DNA of 64,000 nucleotides from Sphaerisporangium fuscum. Its GTDB lineage: Bacteria; Actinomycetota; Actinomycetes; Streptosporangiales; Streptosporangiaceae. The position numbers and the translations under genes were made by a program. Positions 42,300 to 50,198 of the stretch are shown here, in pieces (positions within the stretch are counted from its first letter, which is position 1; every line of letters begins with the position of its first letter). The notes beneath the pieces were generated by a model that saw only the letters and a program-made list of their open reading frames with translations, was not told the DNA's origin and did no database searches. Location of the stretch: NCBI RefSeq assembly GCF_018531465.1, contig NZ_JAHDTF010000003.1:372001-436000 (forward strand). The letters are read 5' to 3'.

Positions 42300-45152
42300 A
42301 TGAGCGATGACAGGTCGGCGAGGGTGGGGCCTGCCCGGCCGCCGGAGCTGGTCGGACGGGCCGAGGAGACGGCCCGGATCGACAAGGCCGTCGCCCGCGC
42401 AGGCGGATGCCGCCTGCTCCTGATCGACGGTGAGCCCGGAGTGGGCAAGACCCGGCTGCTGGAGCACCTGGTCGAGCGGGCGCACGCGGCCGGGCGGACC
42501 GTGCTCGCCGGCGGCGCCACCGAGTTCGAGCGCCTCGTCCCCTTCGGCATGTACGTGGACGCCTTCACGCGGCTGTCCGACGAGTACGGCACGCCGGGCG
42601 ACCTGGCGGAGGCGGCGCTGCACACCCTGCTGTCGGCGGGGGAGGCGGGTGACACCGGCCGGGGGCGGCTGGATCGCCACCACACCTATCGCGGCATCCG
42701 AGCGCTCCTGACCCATCTGGCGGGCGACGGCGGAGCCGTCCTGGCACTCGACGACCTGCACTGGGCGGACGCGCCGTCCCTCGAACTGACCGAGTTCCTG
42801 CTCCGCCATCCACCGGCCGCCGGCTTCCTGCTGGCGATCGCCTGCCGGTCGGCCATGATCCCCCCGGTGGTGGCCGACGCCGTCGCCCGGCGGGATCCAC
42901 GCGTCACCCGGCTGAGCCTGGCCCCACTGGACCAGGACGCGGCCGCGTCGCTCATGCCCTCCGGCGTGGACCCGCGCCGGCGGCGGCTGATGTACCAGGT
43001 CAGCGGCGGCAACCCGCTGTTTCTGAAAACGTTGCTGGACGCCGGTGACGACACCCTGGCGGAACTGGCCGACGACCGGCCCGGGGCGGTGCCCGCCCTG
43101 GAGGAGACCCTGCTGGCGGTGCTGCGCCGGGAGCTGGACCGGCTCACGCCCACAGGACGCCGGGCGGCCCACGCGGCGGCGGTCGCCGGCGAACTGGCAT
43201 CGCTCGTCGTCATCTCCCATGTCGCCGAACTCGACGCGGCGACCACCGCGGCCGCCGTCGAGGAGCTGTGCCGGCAGGGGCTGGGCACGCTGGAGGGCGC
43301 GCGGTTCACCTTCCGCCACCCGTTGATCCGCGCGGCCGCCTACGACACATGTGGCGCGGGCTGGCGCGTCGCGGCCCATGCCCGGGTCGCCGGCCATCTG
43401 CGCCGCACCCATGGATCGCTGGCGCTGCTCGCCCACCACACCGAACGGTACGCCGAGCACGGTGACGAGGAGGCCGCCCGGACCATGGGCGACGCCGGTA
43501 TCGCGTACCTGGACTCGGCGCCGGCGACCGCGGTGCGGCTGCTCCGCGACGCCCTGCGGGTGCTCCCCGAACACGCCGGCCTCGTGCCGTACCGCGGTCA
43601 CCTGCTCACCGGGCTCGCCAAGGCGACGGGCGTGATGGGCTCGCTGACCGAGAGCCGGCGGATCCTGCACGAGGTGATCCACCTGCCGCACGAGGTGGCC
43701 TCGGCGGCGGTCGCCTTCTCCTCGGTGATATCGCGGCTGCTCGGCCGGCTGGACGAGGCGTGGGCCCTGTTGAGCTCGCAGGCCGGCCGGACCGGGCACG
43801 ACCGGCATGTGCGGACCCAGCTCCTGGTGGAGCTGGCGGCCGTGGCGGTGTTGCGCGCGGACCCGGTGGCCGCGCGCGAGCACGCCCTCGAGGCCATCGG
43901 GCTCATGCCGGAGACGACCGAGCCGGCGCTCGGCGCCGCGGCGTACGCCGTGCTGGCCCTGGCGTGTCTGCAGGACGGCGACGTCGCCGCCGCGCGGGCG
44001 CACAGCGGGCGCGCCGGGTGGCTGATGGACAGCGCGTCGGACACCGCCCTGGTGCGGCACGTGGAACTCGTCGCGCCGCTCTCCTGGAGCGAGACCTGTC
44101 TCCAGCGGCCGGCCGACGCCGCGCGTCACCTGGCCAGGGGCGTCGACCTGGCGACGATGTCCGGTGCCGGCTACGCGATGCCGTACCTGCTGATCAGCCA
44201 GGCGCATCATGCGGCACGGACCGGCCGCCTGGCGGAGGCCATCGACATCGCCGAGCGCGCGGCGGCGGCGTCGGAGTACATCCAGAGCAGCGAGACCCTG
44301 GCGATGGCCCGCTGCGTCATGCTGGTGCCGGTGCTGTGGCGGCACGGCGTCCGTCCCGCCATGACCCTCGCCGGTCAGATCGCCGGCGCCGTCCCCGGGT
44401 CCGCCTGGTGGCAGGGGATGGCGCAGGTGTCCTTGGACCGCGTCCGCCTCGCCGCCGGTCGTGACGAGGCGGGCCACGAGTTCCCGCCGCCGGCGGTCGT
44501 GTCCCGCGACACCGAGGTGGAACGGCTGGCGGTCCGGTCGATCGGCGCCGGAGCGGACGGCGACGTCGGCGCCGCGCTCGCCCTGTCGGCGGCGGCGGTC
44601 GCCGCGGCCGGCAGCGGCCTGCCCTACCACCTCGCCATCGCCTACGACGCCCGCGCCCGCGCGTTGTGCGGCGGGGACGACCTGGCCGGGGCCGTGGCGG
44701 CCGCCCGGATCGCCGTCGAGCGGTTCGGCGAGAGCGGCGCCGTCGTCGAACGCGGCCTGGCGCACCAGTTCCTCGCGACCGTCCACGCCCGCCTGGGGGA
44801 CGCGGCGACGTGCCGCGCCGAGATCGGTCAGGCCAAGGCCGCTTTCAAGGAATCGGGGGCGGACTGGCTCACCGGCCGGCTGGCCCGGGTGGAGCGGCAG
44901 CTCGCCGCGCGCGGTCCCCGGCAGGGGGCGCGCCGGTCCGCCGGTCCGCCCGCGCTGACCGAGCGGGAACGCCAGGTGGCCGAACTCGTCAGCCAGGGGC
45001 TGACCAACCGTGAGGTGGCCGAGCGTCTCCAGGTCAGCAAGAAGACGGTGGAGACCCACGTCGCGCGCATCTTCAGCAAGTTCGACGTGCGGTCCCGCGT
45101 GGCGCTCACCAGGCGGCTGGCGGGTCACGGCGACCTCCCGGCGCCGGGGTGA
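42300..45152 (+). CDS. LAL-type LuxR regulator with AAA ATPase domain
   Basis: A 950-residue large ATP-binding LuxR regulator. N-terminal ATPase with Walker A IDGEPGVGKTRLLEHL and Walker B VLALDDLHWAD; a central Ala-rich helical (TPR-like) region; C-terminal LuxR helix-turn-helix (LTERERQVAELVSQGLTNREVAERLQVSKKTVETHVARIFSKFDV). Such proteins often act as pathway-specific activators in actinomycete secondary metabolism. It lies 5 kb before the RiPP cluster, separated by a gene on the other strand. A link is possible but unproven. Confidence 0.93.
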   Translation: MSDDRSARVGPARPPELVGRAEETARIDKAVARAGGCRLLLIDGEPGVGKTRLLEHLVERAHAAGRTVLAGGATEFERLVPFGMYVDAFTRLSDEYGTPGDLAEAALHTLLSAGEAGDTGRGRLDRHHTYRGIRALLTHLAGDGGAVLALDDLHWADAPSLELTEFLLRHPPAAGFLLAIACRSAMIPPVVADAVARRDPRVTRLSLAPLDQDAAASLMPSGVDPRRRRLMYQVSGGNPLFLKTLLDAGDDTLAELADDRPGAVPALEETLLAVLRRELDRLTPTGRRAAHAAAVAGELASLVVISHVAELDAATTAAAVEELCRQGLGTLEGARFTFRHPLIRAAAYDTCGAGWRVAAHARVAGHLRRTHGSLALLAHHTERYAEHGDEEAARTMGDAGIAYLDSAPATAVRLLRDALRVLPEHAGLVPYRGHLLTGLAKATGVMGSLTESRRILHEVIHLPHEVASAAVAFSSVISRLLGRLDEAWALLSSQAGRTGHDRHVRTQLLVELAAVAVLRADPVAAREHALEAIGLMPETTEPALGAAAYAVLALACLQDGDVAAARAHSGRAGWLMDSASDTALVRHVELVAPLSWSETCLQRPADAARHLARGVDLATMSGAGYAMPYLLISQAHHAARTGRLAEAIDIAERAAAASEYIQSSETLAMARCVMLVPVLWRHGVRPAMTLAGQIAGAVPGSAWWQGMAQVSLDRVRLAAGRDEAGHEFPPPAVVSRDTEVERLAVRSIGAGADGDVGAALALSAAAVAAAGSGLPYHLAIAYDARARALCGGDDLAGAVAAARIAVERFGESGAVVERGLAHQFLATVHARLGDAATCRAEIGQAKAAFKESGADWLTGRLARVERQLAARGPRQGARRSAGPPALTERERQVAELVSQGLTNREVAERLQVSKKTVETHVARIFSKFDVRSRVALTRRLAGHGDLPAPG

Positions 45153-45240
45153 CCGTGCCGCGGGGTGACCGTCGCGGCGGAGCCGCCGGGCGGTACGTCC
45201 CCCGCCCGGCGGCCCTGATCACGGTGTCGCCTGATACCGG

Positions 45241-47049
45241 TCAGTCGCCGGAATCGCCGCCGCCCAGCCATTCGTCCACCATCTGCTGGATCTCGGTCGG
45301 GTCGATCTTCTCGCCCTTGGCGCAGGGGTCCGAGGGCTGGCTTCTCATGAACGACACCCAGGTGACGTGGACGGGTTCCCGCAGGCCTCCGCCGCTCAGC
45401 GTCGACGTCGTGACCGTCACGGCCTTGACGAGCGGATCGGCGGTCTTGATGTCACACGGGTCCCCGGTGGGGGTGTTGCCGATCGAACCGTCGGTCGGGA
45501 TGGACGGTGCGCTGCTGTAGGTCGCGGGGATCCAGGTCGAGGACGGTGTGCCGCCGCTGCTGGAACCGCCTCCGGGACCGCTGCCGATCACCGCTCCTCC
45601 CGGGATCGGCGGAAGCGGGATCGGGTTGGTCAGCACGTCGACCGGGAAGGTTATCTCACCGTCCGGCGTGACGAAGTGGCAGATGCTGTCGATGTCGGTC
45701 TCATCGCACGCCTCGTCGGGGTTCTCGAGCGCCCACTCCTCGAGCTGCTGGTCGGCGTCCGGGTCCTCGGCCGAGGCCTGCGCGTCGACGTGGACCCGGG
45801 AGAAGTCGGGGCCGTTCGGGAAGAGGTCGGGGAACTCCTGCGCCATCCAGGTGGCCAGCGCCCTGCCGAGTGCCACGGCGCCCACCTCGTTGGGGTGGAA
45901 GCTCTCCTGGTAGGCCTTGAAGAACCTCCGCTTGCCGAGGATCTCGCGCCTGACGACCTCCGGCCGGTATCTCACGCCGTTGAAGTACGAGTCCGGCGTG
46001 CCGAGCTCGTGTCCGGCGACGATGCTGGTGCCGTTGGGGCCCGCCGTGTTCGGGTCCCACACGTGCACCTTGACGCCGGGGTACCTGGCGCGGAACCGCT
46101 GGACGGCGTCCTTGATCGCCTGGTTCACGGCGACGCCGAACGGATACATCTGGTCCATGGCCGCGCCGGAGATCTGCCGCAGGTCGGAGTTGCCGGACGG
46201 TTTGACGCCCAACGGGTAGAGCGCCACGATGAGGTCGGCCTTGTCCGCCCACTCGTGCGTCTGGACCAGGCCCTGTTCGACGTTGGCCGACATCTGCGGC
46301 ACTCGCTTCAGCAGCCGGAACACCTCGAGCTGGGTCGCGCGTATCTGGCGCGCCACCCAGTTCGCCCTGAACCTCCCGAAGAGGTACGCCTTCAGCGCGG
46401 TGCTCATCATCTGCCCGAAGCCGACGTCGTTGCCGCCGAAGCCGAAGTAGACGATGTCGGCGTTCCTGGGAACGCTGTCGAGCTGGGGCGGGTTCCGCAG
46501 CTCGGCGGGGTCGGGGTGGTCGTCGTCCTCGTACTGCGGGCTCTTGAGGTGTTTGACCTTGGCGCCGGACGACGCGTTGAAGACGAAGGTGTCGCCCTCC
46601 CAGCTGGTGCGGACCTCGGTGGGCTGGAGGGTGTAGTCGCCGCCCGGGTAGCGGCCCGATTCCAGGAAGGTCCACGCCGAGGCGATCGGCGCCAGCCCGG
46701 ACCGGTGCGGCCAGGCCTCCTTACCGTCCGGGCCCTTGATGTAGACGTGGTTCCTGCTCGCGCCTTCACCGCTGCTGAAACTGTCGCCGAGCCCCGCCAT
46801 GATGTACGACCGCGGCGGTGACGTCGCCGGCGGTGGTGTCGGCTGTGAGGTGGGAGGCGGAAGCGTCGGTACGAACGTCGGGGGCACCGGTACGAGCGTC
46901 GGCTTGGTCGGCAGCGTGGTCGGCCGGACGGGCGGTCCGGCGCTCGCCGGGTCGGTGGGCAGCACGGTCGCGACGAGCATGGTCGCGAGCGCGATCAGGA
47001 CGAGCCACCACGGCGTGAGGTGTCGCCGTAATCGGCGCGGAGGTCGCAT
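45241..47049 (-). CDS. Secreted SGNH/GDSL hydrolase-like protein
   Basis: A 602-residue secreted or membrane-anchored protein: N-terminal hydrophobic signal (WWLVLIALATMLVATVLP), Pro/Thr linker, SGNH hydrolase domain with block I GLGDSFSSGEGA, Gly/Asn block FGFGGNDVGFGQ and block V His in SFHPNEVGAVALG, then a roughly 180-residue C-terminal extension with Gly/Ser linker of unknown function. ATG 47049 follows GGAAGG. Likely esterase or lipase acting outside the cell. It faces away from the RiPP cluster. Confidence 0.88.
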   Translation of the reverse strand: MRPPRRLRRHLTPWWLVLIALATMLVATVLPTDPASAGPPVRPTTLPTKPTLVPVPPTFVPTLPPPTSQPTPPPATSPPRSYIMAGLGDSFSSGEGASRNHVYIKGPDGKEAWPHRSGLAPIASAWTFLESGRYPGGDYTLQPTEVRTSWEGDTFVFNASSGAKVKHLKSPQYEDDDHPDPAELRNPPQLDSVPRNADIVYFGFGGNDVGFGQMMSTALKAYLFGRFRANWVARQIRATQLEVFRLLKRVPQMSANVEQGLVQTHEWADKADLIVALYPLGVKPSGNSDLRQISGAAMDQMYPFGVAVNQAIKDAVQRFRARYPGVKVHVWDPNTAGPNGTSIVAGHELGTPDSYFNGVRYRPEVVRREILGKRRFFKAYQESFHPNEVGAVALGRALATWMAQEFPDLFPNGPDFSRVHVDAQASAEDPDADQQLEEWALENPDEACDETDIDSICHFVTPDGEITFPVDVLTNPIPLPPIPGGAVIGSGPGGGSSSGGTPSSTWIPATYSSAPSIPTDGSIGNTPTGDPCDIKTADPLVKAVTVTTSTLSGGGLREPVHVTWVSFMRSQPSDPCAKGEKIDPTEIQQMVDEWLGGGDSGD

Positions 47050-47210
47050 GGACAGGCCTTCCTTTGGTGCGTGCGAGACGGCGGGCGTTGCTGCACGAAT
47101 CATCCGCCGCTGTGCGAGCGCTAACATCAGGCGTTGTCCGCACGACCACCCCGACATCCGCGTTCCGGACCGGCGCGCCGGGTGGTTTCGCGCGAGCGGG
47201 TCGCAGCCGA

Positions 47211-47228
47211 GGCAATAAGTGACTGATG
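47211..47228. repeat. Shared 18-bp motif, copy 2
   Basis: GGCAATAAGTGACTGATG, 16 of 18 bases shared with 42112-42129. It is 176 bases before the first RiPP precursor gene, close to the 171-base distance of copy 1 from the LAL gene. Confidence 0.5.
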
Positions 47229-47325
47229 TCGGGCTTGCGGTGTTCCGTGACAGTTATCACGGCCGGTCGGTGTCAGATGTTTCTACCGCCGAAGGTCGCC
47301 AGGGGTGAGGCTTGAGCTGCACAAG

Positions 47326-47384
47326 GGCAGCGAGCAGTCCAGATGCCCGCTGCCGCTCCCGTCGGACCCCGGTTGCGAGCCGGG
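47326..47384 (+). promoter_or_regulatory. Two stem-loops in the leader of precursor 1
   Basis: Stem 1: arms 47326-47336 and 47344-47354, 11 bp with one A/C mismatch, loop GTCCAGA. Stem 2: CCCGG / CCGGG at 47368-47384 with 7-nt loop TTGCGAG, ending 19 bases before the ATG. Stem 1 shares its loop and 15 consecutive bases with the hairpin before precursor 3. Confidence 0.6.
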
Positions 47385-47403
47385 ACGGAAGGAGAGTGGC
47401 CCG

Positions 47404-47736
47404 ATGGCCGAAAGCGTCTACATTCTCGGCGACGAGGACCGAAGGAAGTTCGCCAGGCTGATCGCCGCCGCGTGGTCGGAGGGCGAGGTCAAGTCCCGCT
47501 ACGGCCGTGAGCCGCGGTTGATGCTGGCCGAGTACGGCATCGCCTACCCCGAGGGCGTGCCGACGCCGCCGCTGCCCGCCAAGCCGGAGGGCGAGTTCAG
47601 CGTGGAGGAGCTGGAGGCCGCCGCCGGCAGCGAGGGCGAGGCCGGTAGCTGCCTGGGCTCGGCGAGCTCGATCAGCACCATCGGCGGCTGCCTGGGCACC
47701 GCCTCCACCTACGGCTGCGGCGCTTCGGAGACGTGA
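47404..47736 (+). CDS. RiPP precursor 1, NHLP leader family
   Basis: A 110-residue precursor. The leader (residues 1 to about 77) resembles a nitrile hydratase alpha-subunit segment: EDRRKFARLIAAAWSEGEVK, EPRLMLAEYGIAYPEGV, then PPLPAKPEGEFSVEELEAAAG. The core of roughly 33 residues is rich in Ser/Thr/Cys/Gly with a repeated CLG(S/T)AS unit and ends YGCGASET, giving three Cys and many Ser/Thr for azole formation or dehydration. ATG 47404 has GGAAGGAG upstream. No Gly-Gly at the boundary; cleavage after AAAG or EAG is possible. First gene of the cluster, followed by a strong hairpin. Confidence 0.88.
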   Translation: MAESVYILGDEDRRKFARLIAAAWSEGEVKSRYGREPRLMLAEYGIAYPEGVPTPPLPAKPEGEFSVEELEAAAGSEGEAGSCLGSASSISTIGGCLGTASTYGCGASET

Positions 47737-47783
47737 CGGTTCCTGGGGCGCGGTTCCGCCCGCGCACCCAGGACGTCCAAGCC

Positions 47784-47822
47784 CGGCACCAGGCGGCTCG
47801 CCCGTCCGACCGCCTGGTGCCG
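47784..47822 (+). terminator. Strong hairpin after precursor 1
   Basis: A 13-bp perfect stem (arms 47784-47796 and 47810-47822) with a 13-nt loop, 48 bases after the precursor stop. Likely terminates or stabilises a short, abundant precursor transcript, with read-through for downstream genes. Confidence 0.7.
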
Positions 47823-47888
47823 CACGCGGTGCGGGAAGCGGAGACCTGACCCGTTGCCATCCCCCGGTTCGGTTGTCATGATCCGTCT

Positions 47889-48665
47889 GTGACCCAGACA
47901 GGGGCTCCGGGACCGCGCACGGCGGCTCGCGCGCCGGTGGAGATCCGGCTCGCTCGCGTGGCGATCGTGGCGTTCGCCCTCTTCCTGATGAGTCGTACGT
48001 TCGCCCACTACATCGAGGGCGGCCCGGCCCGGGGGATTCCGGCCGTGGTGCTGGCGACGGCGGTGGTCGTCCTGTACGTCCTGGCCGGCGGCGCGCACCC
48101 GGACAGGGGCCGCGGGAAGTGGGTGGTGGTGATGGCGCTGCTGGTCTACCTGCCCCTGCCCTTCCTGGGCGAGTGGTGGGCCGCCGCCGGGATCTTCCTC
48201 GCCGCGGCGGCGCTGGGGCTCCTTCCCCGGCCGTACTCCCTGCCGGTCTTCGCCCTGGTGGTCCTGGCGGAGGCACTGAAGTCGATCGCCTTCGGGGACG
48301 GCCCCACGGAAGTCATGTCCTGGACGCTGACCGTCGCGGTGGCCGCCGTCCTGCTGGCGGGGCTGACGCATTTCGCGCAGACGGCGAGGGTCCTCTACGA
48401 GACCAGGGCCGAGCTCGCCGTCGCGGAGGTGGCGGCGCAGCGCGCCAGGGCCATGGGCGAGCTGGAGGGCGTCCTCGGCAGCCGGCTGGAGGCCATCGCG
48501 GCCCAGGGCCGCAAGGTCATGACCGTCGCGGACGGCGAGGCCGGCGGCCTAAGGGAAGAGCTGCGGCACATGCTCGACCTCGCCCGGGAGGCCCAGAGCC
48601 GGATGCGGGAGTTCGCCCATCGGGAGCAGCGGATCCCGTCGGGAAAGACCGGTTACCCGAAATGA
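47889..48665 (+). CDS. Membrane protein resembling a kinase-dead, truncated sensor histidine kinase
   Basis: A 258-residue protein with about six hydrophobic helices (residues 20-165) and a cytoplasmic helical tail. The tail, AELAVAEVAAQRARAMGELEGVLGSRLEAIAAQ followed by LREELRHMLDLAREAQSRMREF, aligns with HisKA_3 dimerisation domains. The usual ARELHD is MGELEG, so the phospho-acceptor His is replaced, and the ATPase domain is absent. It sits between precursor genes 1 and 2 and reads in the same direction. A regulatory pseudokinase, membrane scaffold or immunity protein are possibilities; none is proven. Start GTG 47889. Confidence 0.75.
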   Translation: MTQTGAPGPRTAARAPVEIRLARVAIVAFALFLMSRTFAHYIEGGPARGIPAVVLATAVVVLYVLAGGAHPDRGRGKWVVVMALLVYLPLPFLGEWWAAAGIFLAAAALGLLPRPYSLPVFALVVLAEALKSIAFGDGPTEVMSWTLTVAVAAVLLAGLTHFAQTARVLYETRAELAVAEVAAQRARAMGELEGVLGSRLEAIAAQGRKVMTVADGEAGGLREELRHMLDLAREAQSRMREFAHREQRIPSGKTGYPK

Positions 48666-48763
48666 CGAACATCACGATATGTCGGTGTTAGTTGTTCCTG
48701 GCGGGCTTTGTTGCTGACGGCGAATCTGAATCTCACAGGCGGCCGAACCCCCTGACCTGCCGA

Positions 48764-48792
48764 GGGGAGCGGACCAGCGGTGTCCGCGCCCC
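48764..48792 (+). promoter_or_regulatory. Stem-loop before precursor 2
   Basis: Arms 48764-48774 and 48782-48792 pair over 11 bp with one A/G mismatch around the 7-nt loop CAGCGGT, ending 25 bases before the precursor ATG. Same geometry as the hairpins before precursors 1 and 3 although the sequence differs. Confidence 0.55.
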
Positions 48793-48817
48793 GAAGCCTG
48801 CCCGACGAGGTGACACC

Positions 48818-49108
48818 ATGCCGGAAGACCCGTCCCTGCCCCCCGAACTGCACGCGCGGTTCGCCCGATTCGTTGCACGCGCCTGGTCCGATGAGTCGGT
48901 CAGGCGAGAGTTCGCCCGAGATCCGCGGGCCGCACTGGCGGACGCGGGCGTCGACTGGCCGTCCGAGCTCTCACCGCCCGACCTGCCCGCCCAGCCCGAC
49001 CAGGCCATCGACCTGGAGAGCCTGGAGTCGTCGGCGGGTGGCGCACTCGGCACGATCGGCACGGTCAGCTGCCCGACGGGCTGCTTCTCCGGCGGCCGCA
49101 CCGCCTGA
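48818..49108 (+). CDS. RiPP precursor 2, NHLP leader family
   Basis: A 96-residue precursor with a divergent NHLP leader (HARFARFVARAWSDESVRRE, ADAGVDWPSELSPPDLP, DLESLESSAGG). A Gly-Gly motif suits the C39 peptidase of the exporter and leaves a core of about 21 residues containing TVSCPTGCFSGGRTA, with two Cys, three Thr beyond and Ser. ATG 48818 follows GACGAGG. Located just before precursor 3 and the export genes. Confidence 0.85.
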   Translation: MPEDPSLPPELHARFARFVARAWSDESVRREFARDPRAALADAGVDWPSELSPPDLPAQPDQAIDLESLESSAGGALGTIGTVSCPTGCFSGGRTA

Positions 49109-49129
49109 GGCGTCCTCGCACCACCAAGG

Positions 49130-49162
49130 CCGGCGGTGGGCAGTCCAGATGCCCACCGCCGG
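49130..49162 (+). promoter_or_regulatory. Stem-loop between precursors 2 and 3 (loop GTCCAGA)
   Basis: A perfect 13-bp stem (49130-49142 with 49150-49162), extendable by one wobble and one more pair, with a 7-nt loop identical to that of stem 1 before precursor 1. It may end the precursor 2 transcript, act in the precursor 3 leader, or both. Downstream, TCCCGC and GCGGGA can pair and would mask the precursor 3 RBS. Confidence 0.65.
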
Positions 49163-49203
49163 TCCCGCAAAGCATCTCACACCACCGCCGCGGGAGAACT
49201 GTG

Positions 49204-49479
49204 ATGACTGTGGACACGATGGGCTGGGACCTCGACCAGCGCAGGCGGTTCGGAGAGCTGACGGCGAGGTCGTGGTTCGACGCCGACCTCAGGCTCCGCT
49301 ACGAGCGCGAGCCCGCCACGGTGCTCACCGAGTACGACATCCGGCTCGCCGACGGGGCGCCCGTGCCGGCGCTGCCCCCCGAGCCCGGCGCCGAGCTGGT
49401 CATCGAGGCTCTCCAAGGCGGCGAATACCTGCCGCCCCCGTGCCTGTTCACCCTCTGCTTCTGCGTGGAGACCACATGA
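49204..49479 (+). CDS. RiPP precursor 3, NHLP leader family, Cys-rich core
   Basis: A 91-residue precursor with a distinct leader (RRRFGELTARSWFDADLRLR, TVLTEYDIRLADGAPVPALP) ending in IEALQGG, a clear double-Gly site. The predicted core is EYLPPPCLFTLCFCVETT: three Cys, three Thr, a tri-proline and hydrophobic residues, quite unlike the other cores. ATG 49204 (or GTG 49201) follows GGGAGA. The stop overlaps the HlyD start (ATGA), coupling this peptide to the exporter. Confidence 0.85.
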   Translation: MTVDTMGWDLDQRRRFGELTARSWFDADLRLRYEREPATVLTEYDIRLADGAPVPALPPEPGAELVIEALQGGEYLPPPCLFTLCFCVETT

Positions 49480-50198
49480 GCGTGCCCGTGGTGGAGGCGC
49501 CCGCGGGCGACCGGATCGACGGGCTGGTCTCCACGGTCCGGACCAAGGCGTGGCTCGCCGCGGTCGCGCTGATCCTGGTCGCGGCCTGCGGGGCCGGGTG
49601 GGTCTGGCTGGGCAGGGTGCGGGACACGGTCGTCGCCAATGGCGTCCTCGTGGCCGGAAGCGGTCCCGTCCCGGTGGCCGCCCCGGCGGCGGGGAGCCTG
49701 GCCGAGGTGCTCGTCCGCGCCGGGCAGGAGGTGACCCCGTCCACGTCGGTGGCCGTGCTCTCCGACGAGCAGGGACGCCGGCACGTCGTGACCGCCTCGG
49801 CGCGGGGGCGGGTGCTCCGCACGGCGGCCCCCGGCACGGTCCTGGCCGCCGGCGGCATCGTCGCCGCCGTCGACCCCGCCGACGGCCCCCTGCGGGCGCT
49901 GCTCACCGTCGGCCCGGACCAGGTGGGTGCGCTCGCCCCCGGCCAGCCCGTGACCGTGGCCGGCGCGGGCGGCGCGGAGCCGGGGCGGGTGGGCGCGGTC
50001 GAGCCCTACCCCGCCACCGGTGACCTGCTACGGCCGCTGTTCGGCCCGGCGCTGCGGGCCGAGGGCCGCTACCTGGTGACCGTCGACCTCGACCGGCGGG
50101 CCTGGCCCGGTGCCACGCTCACCCCGGTGTCAGGGGAGATCACCGTCGCCGTCGTCCGTCCCGTGGACGCCCTGTTCCCGGGAGGCCGCCGTGGCTGA
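49476..50198 (+). CDS. HlyD-family adaptor for peptide export
   Basis: A 240-residue membrane-fusion-like protein: one N-terminal helix (WLAAVALILVAACGAGWVWLG), then a biotinyl-lipoyl-like half (VAAPAAGSLAEVLVRAGQEVTPSTSVAVL and TASARGRVLRTAAPGTVLAAGGIVAAV). It is short and lacks the long coiled-coil hairpin, as typical of NHLP clusters in Gram-positive bacteria. The start overlaps precursor 3 and the stop overlaps the next transporter. Works with the two ABC proteins. Confidence 0.88.
   Translation: MSVPVVEAPAGDRIDGLVSTVRTKAWLAAVALILVAACGAGWVWLGRVRDTVVANGVLVAGSGPVPVAAPAAGSLAEVLVRAGQEVTPSTSVAVLSDEQGRRHVVTASARGRVLRTAAPGTVLAAGGIVAAVDPADGPLRALLTVGPDQVGALAPGQPVTVAGAGGAEPGRVGAVEPYPATGDLLRPLFGPALRAEGRYLVTVDLDRRAWPGATLTPVSGEITVAVVRPVDALFPGGRRG

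Larger units (their letters stand above)
47050..47403. other. Divergent region before the RiPP cluster
   Basis: 354 bases between the SGNH gene (-) and the first precursor (+). Contains copy 2 of the 18-bp motif (47211-47228), a dyad CCGTGA-N6-TCACGG just downstream of it, and two stem-loops before the precursor. No certain promoter could be picked by eye. Confidence 0.5.

Noticed and set aside
42006..45128. A 1040-codon open frame antisense to the LAL regulator
   Set aside because: The protein is low-complexity Arg/Gly/Pro/His sequence mirroring GC bias; the sense strand encodes a complete LAL protein.
45241..47049. SGNH hydrolase as part of the RiPP cluster
   Set aside because: It is on the opposite strand, has a long secreted architecture and no known role in such pathways.
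47257..48276. Minus-strand open frame over precursor 1
   Set aside because: Arg/Pro-rich shadow; the plus strand has a precursor with RBS and clear family features.
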